DNA from: Rivibacter subsaxonicus
GTDB lineage: Bacteria > Pseudomonadota > Gammaproteobacteria > Burkholderiales > Burkholderiaceae_C
Direction of reading: 5' to 3'
DNA: 64,000 bases
Assembly: GCF_004217215.1 (NCBI RefSeq)
Contig: NZ_SHKP01000005.1
Coordinates: forward strand, 687,501-751,500
The position numbers were made by a program, and so were the translations under genes. The notes beneath the pieces were generated by a model. The model was not told the origin of the DNA. It saw only the letters and a program-made list of their open reading frames with translations, and ran no database searches. How positions within the stretch are numbered: the stretch's first letter is position 1; each line of letters opens with the position of its first letter. Below are positions 39,862 to 48,510 of the stretch, one piece after another.

Positions 39862-40206
39862 TCAGTCCTCGCGCTTGCCGTAGGCGCGCTCGACCTTGGC
39901 CACGCGCAGCTCGAAGCCGGCGTACCACTCGCGATGGCCGCGCCGCTGCGCCTCGAGGTGCTCGGCCTGGCGCTTCCAGGCAGCGATGTCTTCCTCGCTG
40001 CGCCAGTAGCTGACGGTGATGCCGAATCCGTCGGCGCCGCGCACGCTGTCGATGCCGAGAAAGCCGGGCGAGGTGCTGGCGAGTTCGACCATGCGCGCGG
40101 CCGTCACGCCGTAGTCCTCGTCGCCGGCCTCGGTGCGCCGGTTGACGAAGATCACGGCCCAGTACGGCGGCTGCGGGGTCCGGGCGGGCGTCGGCGGCGT
40201 GGGCAT
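39862..40206 (-). CDS. Antibiotic biosynthesis monooxygenase (ABM) domain protein
   Basis: 114 residues, ferredoxin-like ABM fold. The stretch YWAVIFVNRRTEAGDEDYG and STSPGFLGIDSVRGADGFGITVSYWRSEEDIAAWKR is typical, with the aromatic residues forming the small active cavity. ABM proteins range from quinol oxidases to haem-binding or structural proteins, so the role is open. It is first in the pair with the phosphoesterase. Confidence 0.85.
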   Translation of the reverse strand: MPTPPTPARTPQPPYWAVIFVNRRTEAGDEDYGVTAARMVELASTSPGFLGIDSVRGADGFGITVSYWRSEEDIAAWKRQAEHLEAQRRGHREWYAGFELRVAKVERAYGKRED

Positions 40207-40279
40207 TGGCGAGCGGCAGGAAACACGGGCCTGCGAGCTTAAGCCCTGCCGTCGGCGGCACCGCCGCCGCGGTCCATCT

Positions 40280-41971
40280 TCAGTAGCTCAGGTTGATCTG
40301 CAGCACCGCGGTCGTGCCGCTGACCTCGTGACCGACCACCAGCAGCGGCTTGCCGTTGGGCGATTGCGCCGCCTGGATCAGCGCCAGCCCCTCCGGCCCG
40401 CGGTCGTCGGTGTCGGCGCTGCGGGTGTTGAGGTAGCTCACGAAGCTCGGTGCGCTCGGGATGCTGATGTCGTAGACCATCACGCCGCCGACGCGCTCGA
40501 GGCCGATGAAGGCAAAGCTCCGGGCGCCGAAGCGGCCGATCACCACGCCCTCGGGCTCCGGCCCCTTGCTGGCGCTGCGGCTGTCGAGGCTGTTGTTGTC
40601 GTGGCTGGCGTTGAAGGCGGCGTTGGGCAGGGCGCTCGTGCGCTGCTCCAACTGGTCGCCGGAATCGAAGACGCGCACCAGGTCGGCATTCCAGATCGAG
40701 AACGAGCGGCCGCCGAAGCTGGTGAGCTGGGTGCACTGGCCGAGCGCGTTCTTGCCGCTGTCGTTGCCGTTGGGCGAGGTGGTGATGCGCAGCCGGCCGA
40801 GGTTGGAGTCCAGCAGCAGGCGCGCCGCGTCGGCGCCGAAGACCGCCGGGTCGAGGCCGGCGCTGCAGTGCGCACGGACCCGCGTTTCCTCGTTGAAGCC
40901 GGGCCAGTCGGCGCGCGCATCGCCCTCGTTGGCGGTGAGCAGGTAGGTCTGGCCGCCGACCATGTAGCTGGCGATCGCGTCCGGCAGGTACATGCCCTTG
41001 ACCGGCTGCGGGCCGATCTTCAACAGCGGCGTGCCGCTGTTGGTGTCGGTGCCGCCGTCCTCGTCGCTGGCGTCGAGGCCGAAGCCCGCCAGGTTGTGGT
41101 CCTTGAGGCCGAGCGGCCTGATCGCGGTCACGCGCGCCGCGGCCACGTCGAGCACCGCCACCGCGTTGTTCTCCTGCAGCGTGATCCAGGCCGTCCGGCC
41201 ATCGTCGGAGAGCGCGATGTACTCGGGCTCGAGGTCTTGCGCCACGGTCGCGCCGGGACCGTAGATGCGCACGCCGGCCGCGCGCAGCGCATCGATCTGC
41301 GTGTTGAAGGCGCCGAAGTCCGCCGTCGCCACCGTCGGCGCGATGGTGCTGCCGCTGCGGTTGAGCGTGACGATGCTGATCGAGCCCTCCGGGTCGGCCG
41401 AATCGGGCAGGCCGTAGCTGTTGGGCTCGCCCTCGTTGGCGACCAGCAGCTTGCTGCCGTCGGGCGTGAACACCAGCATGTCGGGCAGCGCGCCCACCGT
41501 CACCGAGCCGAGCGCGGCCAGATCGGCGGCGTTGTAGAAGGCCACCTTGCCGGGTGCGGTCTTCGGGCTGGCCTCGACCGCCAGCGCGACCAGGCCGTCA
41601 TGGACCGCGACGCTGTTGACCGCGGCGCCGAGGCTGGCCACGCTGATCGTGGCGAGCTTGACCGGCGCCGCGGGGTTGGCGAGATCGAGCACGTCGACCG
41701 TGCCGTTGGCGCCGTTGACCACGAACAGCCGCTTGCTGCGCGCGTCGAAGGCGGTGATCTCGGCCGCGCCGAGCGCGCCGCCGTCGTAGGCACCGATCTT
41801 CTCGAGGCTCAGGCCGACCGGCGTCGGCTCCGGTGGTGTCGGTGCAGCTTCGTCGTCACTGCCGCCGCAGGCGATCAGCGCGAGCGAACCGAGGCCAAGC
41901 GCAAGCGCCACGCACGCGCGGCCGATGGCGGGTCGACGACCCGGGACAAACCTACGATTCGATGGCTTCAC
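40280..41971 (-). CDS. Choice-of-anchor I family lipoprotein (beta-propeller)
   Basis: About 563 residues. GTG at 41971 is preferred because a GGGGAG element lies about 9 bases upstream and the next residues (VKPSNRRFVPGRRP) give a signal peptide with a lipobox LIAC near residue 35. The mature part shows repeated VTVGALPDMLVFTPDGSKLL-type strands, NEGEPNSYGLPDSADPEGS and SDDGRTAWITLQENNA blocks, typical of the choice-of-anchor I proteins that share a propeller with phytases and alkaline-phosphatase-like proteins. It is a surface lipoprotein of unclear activity; phosphate scavenging is a common guess. Confidence 0.85.
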   Translation of the reverse strand: MKPSNRRFVPGRRPAIGRACVALALGLGSLALIACGGSDDEAAPTPPEPTPVGLSLEKIGAYDGGALGAAEITAFDARSKRLFVVNGANGTVDVLDLANPAAPVKLATISVASLGAAVNSVAVHDGLVALAVEASPKTAPGKVAFYNAADLAALGSVTVGALPDMLVFTPDGSKLLVANEGEPNSYGLPDSADPEGSISIVTLNRSGSTIAPTVATADFGAFNTQIDALRAAGVRIYGPGATVAQDLEPEYIALSDDGRTAWITLQENNAVAVLDVAAARVTAIRPLGLKDHNLAGFGLDASDEDGGTDTNSGTPLLKIGPQPVKGMYLPDAIASYMVGGQTYLLTANEGDARADWPGFNEETRVRAHCSAGLDPAVFGADAARLLLDSNLGRLRITTSPNGNDSGKNALGQCTQLTSFGGRSFSIWNADLVRVFDSGDQLEQRTSALPNAAFNASHDNNSLDSRSASKGPEPEGVVIGRFGARSFAFIGLERVGGVMVYDISIPSAPSFVSYLNTRSADTDDRGPEGLALIQAAQSPNGKPLLVVGHEVSGTTAVLQINLSY

Positions 41972-42076
41972 TGGGTGCCCTCCCCGGCATTCCGGACAAA
42001 ACCCGGAACGATAGGGATGGCATGTGACGCCGCGGTGAAGGCGCGCCGCGCCGTGGCGCGGCGGCACCGTGCGCGC

Positions 42077-42334
42077 TCAGCCGTGCAGCAGCTTGGCCTT
42101 CTCGACCTCGAACTCGGCCTCGGACAGGATGCCCTGCGTCTTGAGCTCGGCCAGCTTCTTCAGCGTCTCGATCTTCTCCGGCGTCAGGCCACCGGCCGGT
42201 GCGGCGGCGGCCGCTGCGGGTGGCATCGCCGCGACCGGCTGTGGTGCCGCCGCCCTCGGCCGGCTGACGGCCTCCGCGGTCTTGACGATCAGCGCGGTTC
42301 GGCCCGCGGTCTTGGCGGCTCTGCGAAGAATCAT
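42077..42334 (-). CDS. SHOCT-domain small protein
   Basis: 85 residues. The C-terminal 30 residues (PEKIETLKKLAELKTQGILSEAEFEVEKAKLL) are a SHOCT motif, a short helical hairpin that occurs at the ends of many envelope proteins and mediates oligomerisation. The N-terminal half is basic and Ala/Pro-rich with a repeated PAAAAAAPAG stretch. ATG at 42334 has an AAGGAG site. It lies between the propeller lipoprotein and the BCCT transporter and may be co-transcribed with neither. Confidence 0.83.
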   Translation of the reverse strand: MILRRAAKTAGRTALIVKTAEAVSRPRAAAPQPVAAMPPAAAAAAPAGGLTPEKIETLKKLAELKTQGILSEAEFEVEKAKLLHG

Positions 42335-42441
42335 GGTGCGGTACTCCTTGAAGCACGGAAGCAAGACTTGCCCGCGAGGGGAGGCGGGAACGAACCCATC
42401 ATCGCGGTGGTCCGGCGCTTGTCAAGCAAAGGCCCGCTGCC

Positions 42442-43965
42442 TCACTTCTGCTGGTCGGCCAGAGCGCGCAGCTTGCGCCGCAGCGCGCGTTCGCGCTGCT
42501 GCTCGACGGCCCAGTCCTCGCGCACGCCGCGCCACAGCGCGATCGCCATCAGCACGATGACACCGGCAAAGGGCAGTGCGAAGACGATGGTCGCGGTCTG
42601 CACCGCTTCGACGCCGCCCGAGAGCAGCAGGCTGATCGCGATGCCGGCGATCAACGCGCCCCAGGTCGCCTTCACGCGCGCCGGCGGGTCGGGGTCGCCG
42701 TCGCGGCTCATGATGCCGAGCACCAGCGTCGCCGAGTCGCCCGAGGTGACGAAGAACACCAGCACCAGCACGGTGGCGACCGCCGACATCAGCATCGACA
42801 GCGGCAGTGCGTTGAACATGTGGAACAGCACGGTCGAGATATCGGCGCTGGCCGCGGCGGCCAGCGGCACGCCCTTGAAGATCTCGAGCCAGAGCGCGGT
42901 GCCGCCGAAGATCGAGAACCACAGCGCCGCCGCCAGGGTGGGCGCCAGCACGGTGCCGAGCACGAACTGGCGGATCGTGCGGCCGCGCGAGACGCGCGCG
43001 ATGAACAGGCCGACGAAGGGCGACCACGAGATCCACCAGGCCCAGTAGAAGACGGTCCAGTCGCCGACCCAGCTGCTGTCGGTGAAGGGCGTGGTGCGCA
43101 GGCTCATGCGCACGAACTCGCTGAGGTAGGCGCCGAGGGTGGTGCTGAAGGTGTCGATCAGCGCCACCGTCGGCCCGAGCACGAACACCACCAGCGCGAG
43201 CGCCAGCGCCACCAGCAGGTTGGCGCTGGAGAGCCACTTGACGCCGCGATCGACGCCCGAGACCGCCGAGCCGATGAACAGCAGCGTGGCGACGACGATG
43301 ATGCCGATCTGCGAGACCACGCCGGTCGGCAGGCCGAACACATGGTGCAGCCCGCTGCCGATCTGCAGCGCGCCGATGCCGAGCGAGGCCGCCACGCCGA
43401 AGGCGGTGGCGACGATCGCCAGGATGTCGATCAGCGGCGCCAGCCGCCGCAGCCAGGGCCACGGCAGCGACGAGGTGGCCGCGCTGACCAGCGCCGGCGC
43501 GCCGCGGCGCAGCTGGAAGAAGGCGATCGAGAGCCCGACGATGCTGTAGACCGCCCACGGATGCAGGCCCCAGTGGAAGAAGCTGTAGCGCATCGCCGCG
43601 TTGGCCGCCTCCGGCGTGCGCGGCGTGATGCCGGGCGGCGGGTTGCCGAAGTGCGAGAGCGGCTCGCCGACGCCCCAGAACACCAGGCCGATGCCCATGC
43701 CGGCGGCGAACAGCATCGCGAACCAGCTGCCGAGCGAGAAGGCGGGCTCGTCGTCCTCGCCGCCGAGCTTGAGGTTGCCGCTCGGGCTGAAGGCCAGCAC
43801 GAGGGCCAGTACCACCAGGCCCAGCACCACCCACAGGTAGAGCCAGCCGAAATTGGTGGTGACGCCGGCCAGTACCGTCTTGAACACGCTGGCCATGCTG
43901 GCCGGCGCGATCAGGCCCCAGAGCACGAAAGCGAGGATGAAGACGACCGAGGCTCGCAGGCGCAT
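42442..43965 (-). CDS. BCCT-family betaine/choline/carnitine transporter
   Basis: 507 residues, twelve predicted membrane helices. The signature WAWWISWSPFVGLFIARVSRGRTIRQF is present (about 330-356), as are the FGWLYLWVVLGLVVLAL start and GDSATLVLGIMSRDGDPDPP segment. Members take up glycine betaine, choline or related trimethylammonium compounds with Na+ or H+. The exact substrate is unknown. ATG at 43965 is preceded by GGGAGG. It is not adjacent to any betaine-synthesis gene here. Confidence 0.93.
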   Translation of the reverse strand: MRLRASVVFILAFVLWGLIAPASMASVFKTVLAGVTTNFGWLYLWVVLGLVVLALVLAFSPSGNLKLGGEDDEPAFSLGSWFAMLFAAGMGIGLVFWGVGEPLSHFGNPPPGITPRTPEAANAAMRYSFFHWGLHPWAVYSIVGLSIAFFQLRRGAPALVSAATSSLPWPWLRRLAPLIDILAIVATAFGVAASLGIGALQIGSGLHHVFGLPTGVVSQIGIIVVATLLFIGSAVSGVDRGVKWLSSANLLVALALALVVFVLGPTVALIDTFSTTLGAYLSEFVRMSLRTTPFTDSSWVGDWTVFYWAWWISWSPFVGLFIARVSRGRTIRQFVLGTVLAPTLAAALWFSIFGGTALWLEIFKGVPLAAAASADISTVLFHMFNALPLSMLMSAVATVLVLVFFVTSGDSATLVLGIMSRDGDPDPPARVKATWGALIAGIAISLLLSGGVEAVQTATIVFALPFAGVIVLMAIALWRGVREDWAVEQQRERALRRKLRALADQQK

Positions 43966-44024
43966 GGACCCTCCCGTTCGGTGCGGCGGCACGGCTGCAG
44001 GTTAGCCCAGGCGCGTCGCCGCGC

Positions 44025-45386
44025 CTACAGCCCGCGCATCAGCTCCACCGCCTGCTCGACGCGCTCGACCGCGTGCACCGTAAGCCCCTCGATCGCCTTC
44101 TTCGGCGCGTTGGCCTTGGGCACGATGGCGACGCTGAAGCCGAGCTTGGCGGCCTCCTTCAGCCGCTCCTGGCCGCGTGGCGCCGGACGGACTTCTCCGG
44201 CCAGGCCGACCTCGCCGAAGGCGACGAAGCCACGCGGCAGCGGCTTGCCGCGCAGGCTGCTCTGGATCGCGAGCAGCACCGACAGGTCCGCCGCCGGCTC
44301 GCTGATGCGCACGCCACCGACGGCGTTGACGAACACGTCCTGGTCCATGCAGCTCACGCCCGCGTGCCGATGCAGCACCGCCAGCAGCATCGCGAGGCGG
44401 TCGCGCTCGAGGCCGACGCTGAGCCGCCGCGGGCTCGGCCCGCCGCTGTCGACCAACGCCTGGATCTCGACCAGCAGCGGGCGCGTGCCCTCCAGCGTGA
44501 CCAGCACGCAGGAGCCCGGCACCGGCTCGCCGTGCGTCGAGAGAAAGATCGCGCTCGGATTGGCCACGCCCTTGAGTCCGCGCTCGGTCATCGCGAAGAC
44601 GCCGATCTCGTTGACCGCGCCGAAGCGGTTCTTGATCGCGCGCACCAGGCGAAAGCTGCTGTGGGTGTCGCCCTCGAAATACAGCACCGTGTCGACGATG
44701 TGCTCGAGCACGCGCGGGCCGGCCAGCGCGCCCTCCTTGGTCACGTGGCCGACCAGCACGATGGTGCAGCCACCGGTCTTGGCGGTGCGCGTGAGTTGCG
44801 CTGCGCATTCGCGCACCTGGGCCACCGAGCCCGGCGCCGAGGAGAGCTGGTCGGAGTAGAGCGTCTGGATCGAGTCGATCACGCAAAAGGCCGGCTGCTC
44901 GGCCTCGATGGTGGCGAGGATCTTCTCGAGGCCGATCTCGGCCAGCACCCGCACTTGGCTACCGCCAAGGCCGAGCCGGCGCGAGCGCAGCGCGACCTGC
45001 GCCACGCTTTCCTCGCCGGTGACGTAGAGCACCTTCATCGTCGCCGACAGCGCATCGACGGCCTGCAGCAGCAGCGTGCTCTTGCCGATGCCGGGGTCGC
45101 CGCCGATCAGCACCACGCCGCCGGCGACGATGCCGCCACCGAGCACGCGGTCGAGCTCCTCGATGGTGGTCGGGGTGCGCTCGACATCGCCGGCCTCGAC
45201 CTCGGCCAGCGTGGCCACCGGCTGGCTCTTCGCCAACGACTGGTAGCGGTTCTTCGGCGTCGCCGCGCTTTCGGCGATGCCCTCTTCGAGCGTGTTCCAG
45301 GCGCCGCAGCTCGGGCATTTGCCGAGCCACTTCGGGCTGGTGCCACCGCATTCGGTGCAGGTGTAGACGGTCTTTTCCTTGGCCAT
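44025..45386 (-). CDS. radA: DNA repair ATPase RadA/Sms
   Basis: 453 residues. A C4 zinc finger (Cys10/13/24/27), a Walker A (GGDPGIGKST, Lys102), the RadA-specific KNRFG motif near 256, and a Lon-like C-terminal domain are all recognisable. RadA is a RecA-like ATPase that helps process branched recombination intermediates. No other repair gene lies nearby. The start MAKEKTVYTCTECGGTSPKW is the standard one. Confidence 0.96.
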   Translation of the reverse strand: MAKEKTVYTCTECGGTSPKWLGKCPSCGAWNTLEEGIAESAATPKNRYQSLAKSQPVATLAEVEAGDVERTPTTIEELDRVLGGGIVAGGVVLIGGDPGIGKSTLLLQAVDALSATMKVLYVTGEESVAQVALRSRRLGLGGSQVRVLAEIGLEKILATIEAEQPAFCVIDSIQTLYSDQLSSAPGSVAQVRECAAQLTRTAKTGGCTIVLVGHVTKEGALAGPRVLEHIVDTVLYFEGDTHSSFRLVRAIKNRFGAVNEIGVFAMTERGLKGVANPSAIFLSTHGEPVPGSCVLVTLEGTRPLLVEIQALVDSGGPSPRRLSVGLERDRLAMLLAVLHRHAGVSCMDQDVFVNAVGGVRISEPAADLSVLLAIQSSLRGKPLPRGFVAFGEVGLAGEVRPAPRGQERLKEAAKLGFSVAIVPKANAPKKAIEGLTVHAVERVEQAVELMRGL

Positions 45387-45413
45387 CGGCCGATTGTGGC
45401 GTGCGGGCTGCGG

Positions 45414-45827
45414 CTACTCGGAAGGGCGTCCGCGATTCGCCTTGGTCTCGCTGCGCTGGCGCTTGTCGTCCACGCGCCGCCGCTGCGAGCCACGCGTCGG
45501 CTTGGTCGCGATGCGCTTGCGCGGCGCGGTTGCGACGCTCAGCAGCAGATCGAGCGCGCGTTCGATCGCATCCGCGCGGTTCATCGGCTGGCTGCGATGG
45601 CTCTGGGCCTTGATCACCAGCACGCCGGCGTCGCTGATGCGCTGGTCGCCGAGTGCCAGCAGGCGTTCGCGGTGAGCCTCGGTCAGCGGCAACGCGGCGA
45701 GATCCAGGCGCAGGTGCACCGCGCTCGAGACCTTGTTGACGTTCTGGCCGCCGGCGCCCTGGGCGCGGATCGCGCTGAACTCGGCGTCGCGCTCGATGAG
45801 GGCGCGCAGCCGCTCGGCCGGGGTCAT
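45414..45827 (-). CDS. arfB: Ribosome rescue factor ArfB (YaeJ)
   Basis: 137 residues. The GGQ motif (residues 26-28, GAGGQNVNKV) lies in an RF-like domain, followed by a long basic tail rich in Arg and Lys (RKRIATKPTRGSQRRRVDDK) that occupies the empty mRNA channel. It hydrolyses peptidyl-tRNA on stalled ribosomes without a stop codon. Separated by 27 bases from radA on the same strand and by 13 bases from the next gene. Confidence 0.93.
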   Translation of the reverse strand: MTPAERLRALIERDAEFSAIRAQGAGGQNVNKVSSAVHLRLDLAALPLTEAHRERLLALGDQRISDAGVLVIKAQSHRSQPMNRADAIERALDLLLSVATAPRKRIATKPTRGSQRRRVDDKRQRSETKANRGRPSE

Positions 45828-45840
45828 CTGGAAGGCAGGC

Positions 45841-46374
45841 TCAGATGTCGATCACCAGCGGGTCGGCCGGCGCCTGCAACTGCGGCAGCTGGCGCGCGAT
45901 CTCCTCGCAGTGGGCGATGTGGCGATCGCAGATGCGCAGGAACAGCCAGCCCGAGATCGCGCCCGAGGCTGCCAGCCCGACCACCGGCGCCAGCTTCGCG
46001 GCCTGCTGCGCGCCGATGCGCACGCCGGCCGATTGCAGCACCTGCATCACCACCGCCTGCGTCACGCTGCGGCCGATGATGTAGCTGCCGACCTGGCGTG
46101 TCAGCGTCTCGAGCCGCGTGCGCACCGGCGCCGGCAGCCGGGCGATCTGCTCGGGCGACAGGCCGTAGGCGCTGCTGATGGTGCCGAGCGTGCCGGCCAG
46201 CAGGTGGCCGTTGACGAAGAGGTCGACGCCGGCCACCGGCATTGCCGAGACGCCGGCCGCCTTGAGCGCGGCCTTGCGCGCCAGGCGCCGGCAGGCCAGC
46301 CGCGTCGGCGGCACTGCGGCGGTGCGGGCCGCGGTGGCCGCGCGCCGGCGCGCGATCGTTTCGGCCAGCCCCAT
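45841..46374 (-). CDS. Membrane-associated protein of unknown function
   Basis: 177 residues. There is a basic N-terminus followed by hydrophobic stretches (GVDLFVNGHLLAGTLGTISSA, VTQAVVMQVLQSAGVRIGAQQ and LAPVVGLAASGAISGWLFLRI) and a C-terminal soluble tail of about 30 residues (RHIAHCEEIARQLPQLQAP). It resembles the EcsC-like or DUF697-type proteins loosely, but I do not assign it. The start at 46374 is used because longer in-frame sequence is Cys/Arg-rich noise. Confidence 0.72.
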   Translation of the reverse strand: MGLAETIARRRAATAARTAAVPPTRLACRRLARKAALKAAGVSAMPVAGVDLFVNGHLLAGTLGTISSAYGLSPEQIARLPAPVRTRLETLTRQVGSYIIGRSVTQAVVMQVLQSAGVRIGAQQAAKLAPVVGLAASGAISGWLFLRICDRHIAHCEEIARQLPQLQAPADPLVIDI

Positions 46375-46390
46375 CGTGCGCGGCCCTTGC

Positions 46391-46642
46391 TCAGCCCTTG
46401 CCGCTGCGCAACTTGCCGACCACGAACAGCAGCAGCACCGCGCCGAGCACCGAGGCGATCCAGCCCGCCGCCTCACCCTGTGTGTAGAAGCCAAGCATGC
46501 CGCCGAGCCAGGTGGCGATCAGCGCGCCACCGATGCCAAGCAAGCAGGTGAGGATCAACCCCATCTTCTGCTCGCCCGGCAGCATGAAGCGCGCCAGCGC
46601 GCCGACGATCAGGCCAATCACGATCGTACCGATCCATCCCAT
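46391..46642 (-). CDS. GlsB/YeaQ/YmgE-family stress membrane protein
   Basis: 83 residues with three hydrophobic segments and repeated Gly motifs (GTIVIGLIVGALARFMLPG, LTCLLGIGGALIATWLGGMLG, GWIASVLGAVLLLFVVG). This is the transglycosylase-associated/YeaQ pattern. Members are stress-induced inner-membrane proteins of unknown activity. It is one of a run of three small leftward membrane genes here. Confidence 0.9.
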   Translation of the reverse strand: MGWIGTIVIGLIVGALARFMLPGEQKMGLILTCLLGIGGALIATWLGGMLGFYTQGEAAGWIASVLGAVLLLFVVGKLRSGKG

Positions 46643-46686
46643 CGCAGCCTCCTGGTTGAATGAGCCCTCATCGTAGCGCCGCAGCC

Positions 46687-47091
46687 TCAGAAGCGCGACG
46701 CCGCCCACGCCGCCGCCGTGGCCACCAGCGCGCCGGCCAACGTGCCCCAGGCGATGTCGACCAGCGTCACGCGCAGCGGCCAGTCGCGCAGCGTGGCGAA
46801 GTTGCTGAGGTCGTAGGTGGCGTAGCAGAAGAAGCCGAACAGCGCGCCGAGCAGCGCGGCGCGCAGCAGCGAGCCCTCGGCCAATGCCGGCTGCACCGCA
46901 AAGATCATCAGGCCGAGCGGAAACAGCAGGTAGAAGGCGAGCGCCGGGCCGATGCGAAAGCCGCTGTCGCGCATCAGGTGGCCGATGCCTTCGCGATAGA
47001 AGTCGCGCGCCACCCACCCGAGCCAGACGGCGTCGAGCGCGGCCAGGACGGCGAGGGCGGTGGCGTAGCCGGCAAGCAGGCGGAGGGTCAT
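46687..47091 (-). CDS. DUF2177 family membrane protein
   Basis: 134 residues with four predicted membrane segments. The Asp/Tyr-containing segment LDAVWLGWVARDFYREGIGHLM and CYATYDLSNFATLRDWPLRVTLVDIAWG are the hallmarks of DUF2177. The function is not known. It lies 44 bases upstream of the GlsB gene and 51 bases downstream of alr. Confidence 0.88.
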   Translation of the reverse strand: MTLRLLAGYATALAVLAALDAVWLGWVARDFYREGIGHLMRDSGFRIGPALAFYLLFPLGLMIFAVQPALAEGSLLRAALLGALFGFFCYATYDLSNFATLRDWPLRVTLVDIAWGTLAGALVATAAAWAASRF

Positions 47092-47142
47092 CGGCGGAAG
47101 CGGGCAGTGGCAGGCGCCACGATCATCGCCGCCGGCGCCGAC

Positions 47143-48258
47143 TCATGCAGACGCAGGGACGCTCGCCACCGGCACCCGCGGCGCCAGCGCGCACATCAGC
47201 TCGTAGCCGATGGTGCCCGCCGCGTGCGCCACCTCGTCGATCGCCAGCCGCGTGCCGCGCGGGCCCATGCCCCAGAGCGTGACCTCGGCGCCGGGCTGCG
47301 CGTTGTGCTGCGCCGCGAAGACCGGCTCGAGGTCGACCGCCAGCATGTCCATCGAAACGCGGCCGAGGGTGCGCGTGCGAATGCCGTCGACCAGCACCGG
47401 CGTGCCGGTGCCGGCATGGCGCGGGTAGCCGTCGGCATAACCGCAGGCGACGATGCCGATGCGCAGCGGCTGCTCGGCGACGAAGCTGCTGCCGTAGCCG
47501 ATGCTGTCGCCCGGCTGCAAGTGCTGCAGCGCCAGCAGCTTCGAGCGCAGCGTCATCGTCGGCTGCAACTGCCAGTGAGCGATGTCGTGCGCCGGATGGT
47601 CGGGCGCGCTGCCATAGAGCGCGATGCCGGCCCGAACCCAATCGGAACGCAGGCCGCCGCCCATGTGGCGCAGCGTCGCCGCGCTGTTGGCGAGGCTGCG
47701 CTCGCCGGGCAGGTCGCGCGTGAGCTCGTCGAATCGCTGCAGCTGGTGCGCGATGCCGCGTTCGCCGTCGGCATCGGAGAAGTGCGTCATCAGCGAGATC
47801 TCGTCGACCTGGGGCAGCGCGTCGAGCCGGGTCCAGGCGGTGCGAAATGCCGTCGGCGCGAAGCCGAGCCGGTTCATGCCGCTGTTGAGCTTGAGGAACA
47901 CGCGCTGCGGCTGGTGCGTCTTGTGCATTGCCAGCCAGTCGATCTGCTGCTCGCAGTGCACCGTGTGCCACAGGTTGAGGCGCGAGCACAGCTCCAGGTC
48001 GCGCGGCTCGAAGACGCCCTCGAGCAGCAGGATCGGGCCGCGCCAGCCCAGGTCGCGCACCCGCTGTGCCTCGGCCAGGTCGAGCAGCGCGAAGCCGTCG
48101 GCGCCGCGCAGCGCTTCATAGGCCCGTTCGATGCCGTGGCCGTAGGCGTTGGCCTTGACGACCGCGAACACGCGTGAGTCGGGCGCTGCGGCGCGCGCGC
48201 GCGCCAGGTTGTGGCTGAGCGCCTCGGCGTGGATCAGGGCCTGGATCGGGCGGGGCAT
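47143..48258 (-). CDS. alr: Alanine racemase
   Basis: 371 residues, fold-type III PLP enzyme. The PLP Lys35 sits in [10 protein letters not shown]; the second catalytic residue, Tyr, lies in the [10 protein letters not shown] element of the C-terminal domain. It makes D-alanine for peptidoglycan. Whether this is the biosynthetic or catabolic (dadX) copy cannot be told. The gene stands alone with a 252-base divergent region in front of lplT. Confidence 0.94.
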   Translation of the reverse strand: MPRPIQALIHAEALSHNLARARAAAPDSRVFAVVKANAYGHGIERAYEALRGADGFALLDLAEAQRVRDLGWRGPILLLEGVFEPRDLELCSRLNLWHTVHCEQQIDWLAMHKTHQPQRVFLKLNSGMNRLGFAPTAFRTAWTRLDALPQVDEISLMTHFSDADGERGIAHQLQRFDELTRDLPGERSLANSAATLRHMGGGLRSDWVRAGIALYGSAPDHPAHDIAHWQLQPTMTLRSKLLALQHLQPGDSIGYGSSFVAEQPLRIGIVACGYADGYPRHAGTGTPVLVDGIRTRTLGRVSMDMLAVDLEPVFAAQHNAQPGAEVTLWGMGPRGTRLAIDEVAHAAGTIGYELMCALAPRVPVASVPASA

Positions 48259-48510
48259 GCGTGGGCTCTCGTGAACGCGGCGAAACAGGGTCTAGGGTAG
48301 CGCGCCAGGCGGTCGCCGCTGTCGCGACTCGGGCCAGTCGGCGTCCAATTCATGCACCATGCGCGGCACTGATCGGCGCGCCGTGACGCAGTGCGCGCCG
48401 CATCCTCGTGCAGGGCCGGCACCAGAATGACGCGTGCTATAACCCGCGCCGCATGCCGACACCTCCCTCCGCCCGATGGCTTGCGCTCCGCGCGACATGA
48501 AGCACGCCGC

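Noticed and set aside
41972-42067. Upstream ATG as start of the choice-of-anchor I lipoprotein
   Set aside because: The 32 extra residues would precede and spoil the signal peptide; the GTG at 41971 has a better ribosome-binding site.
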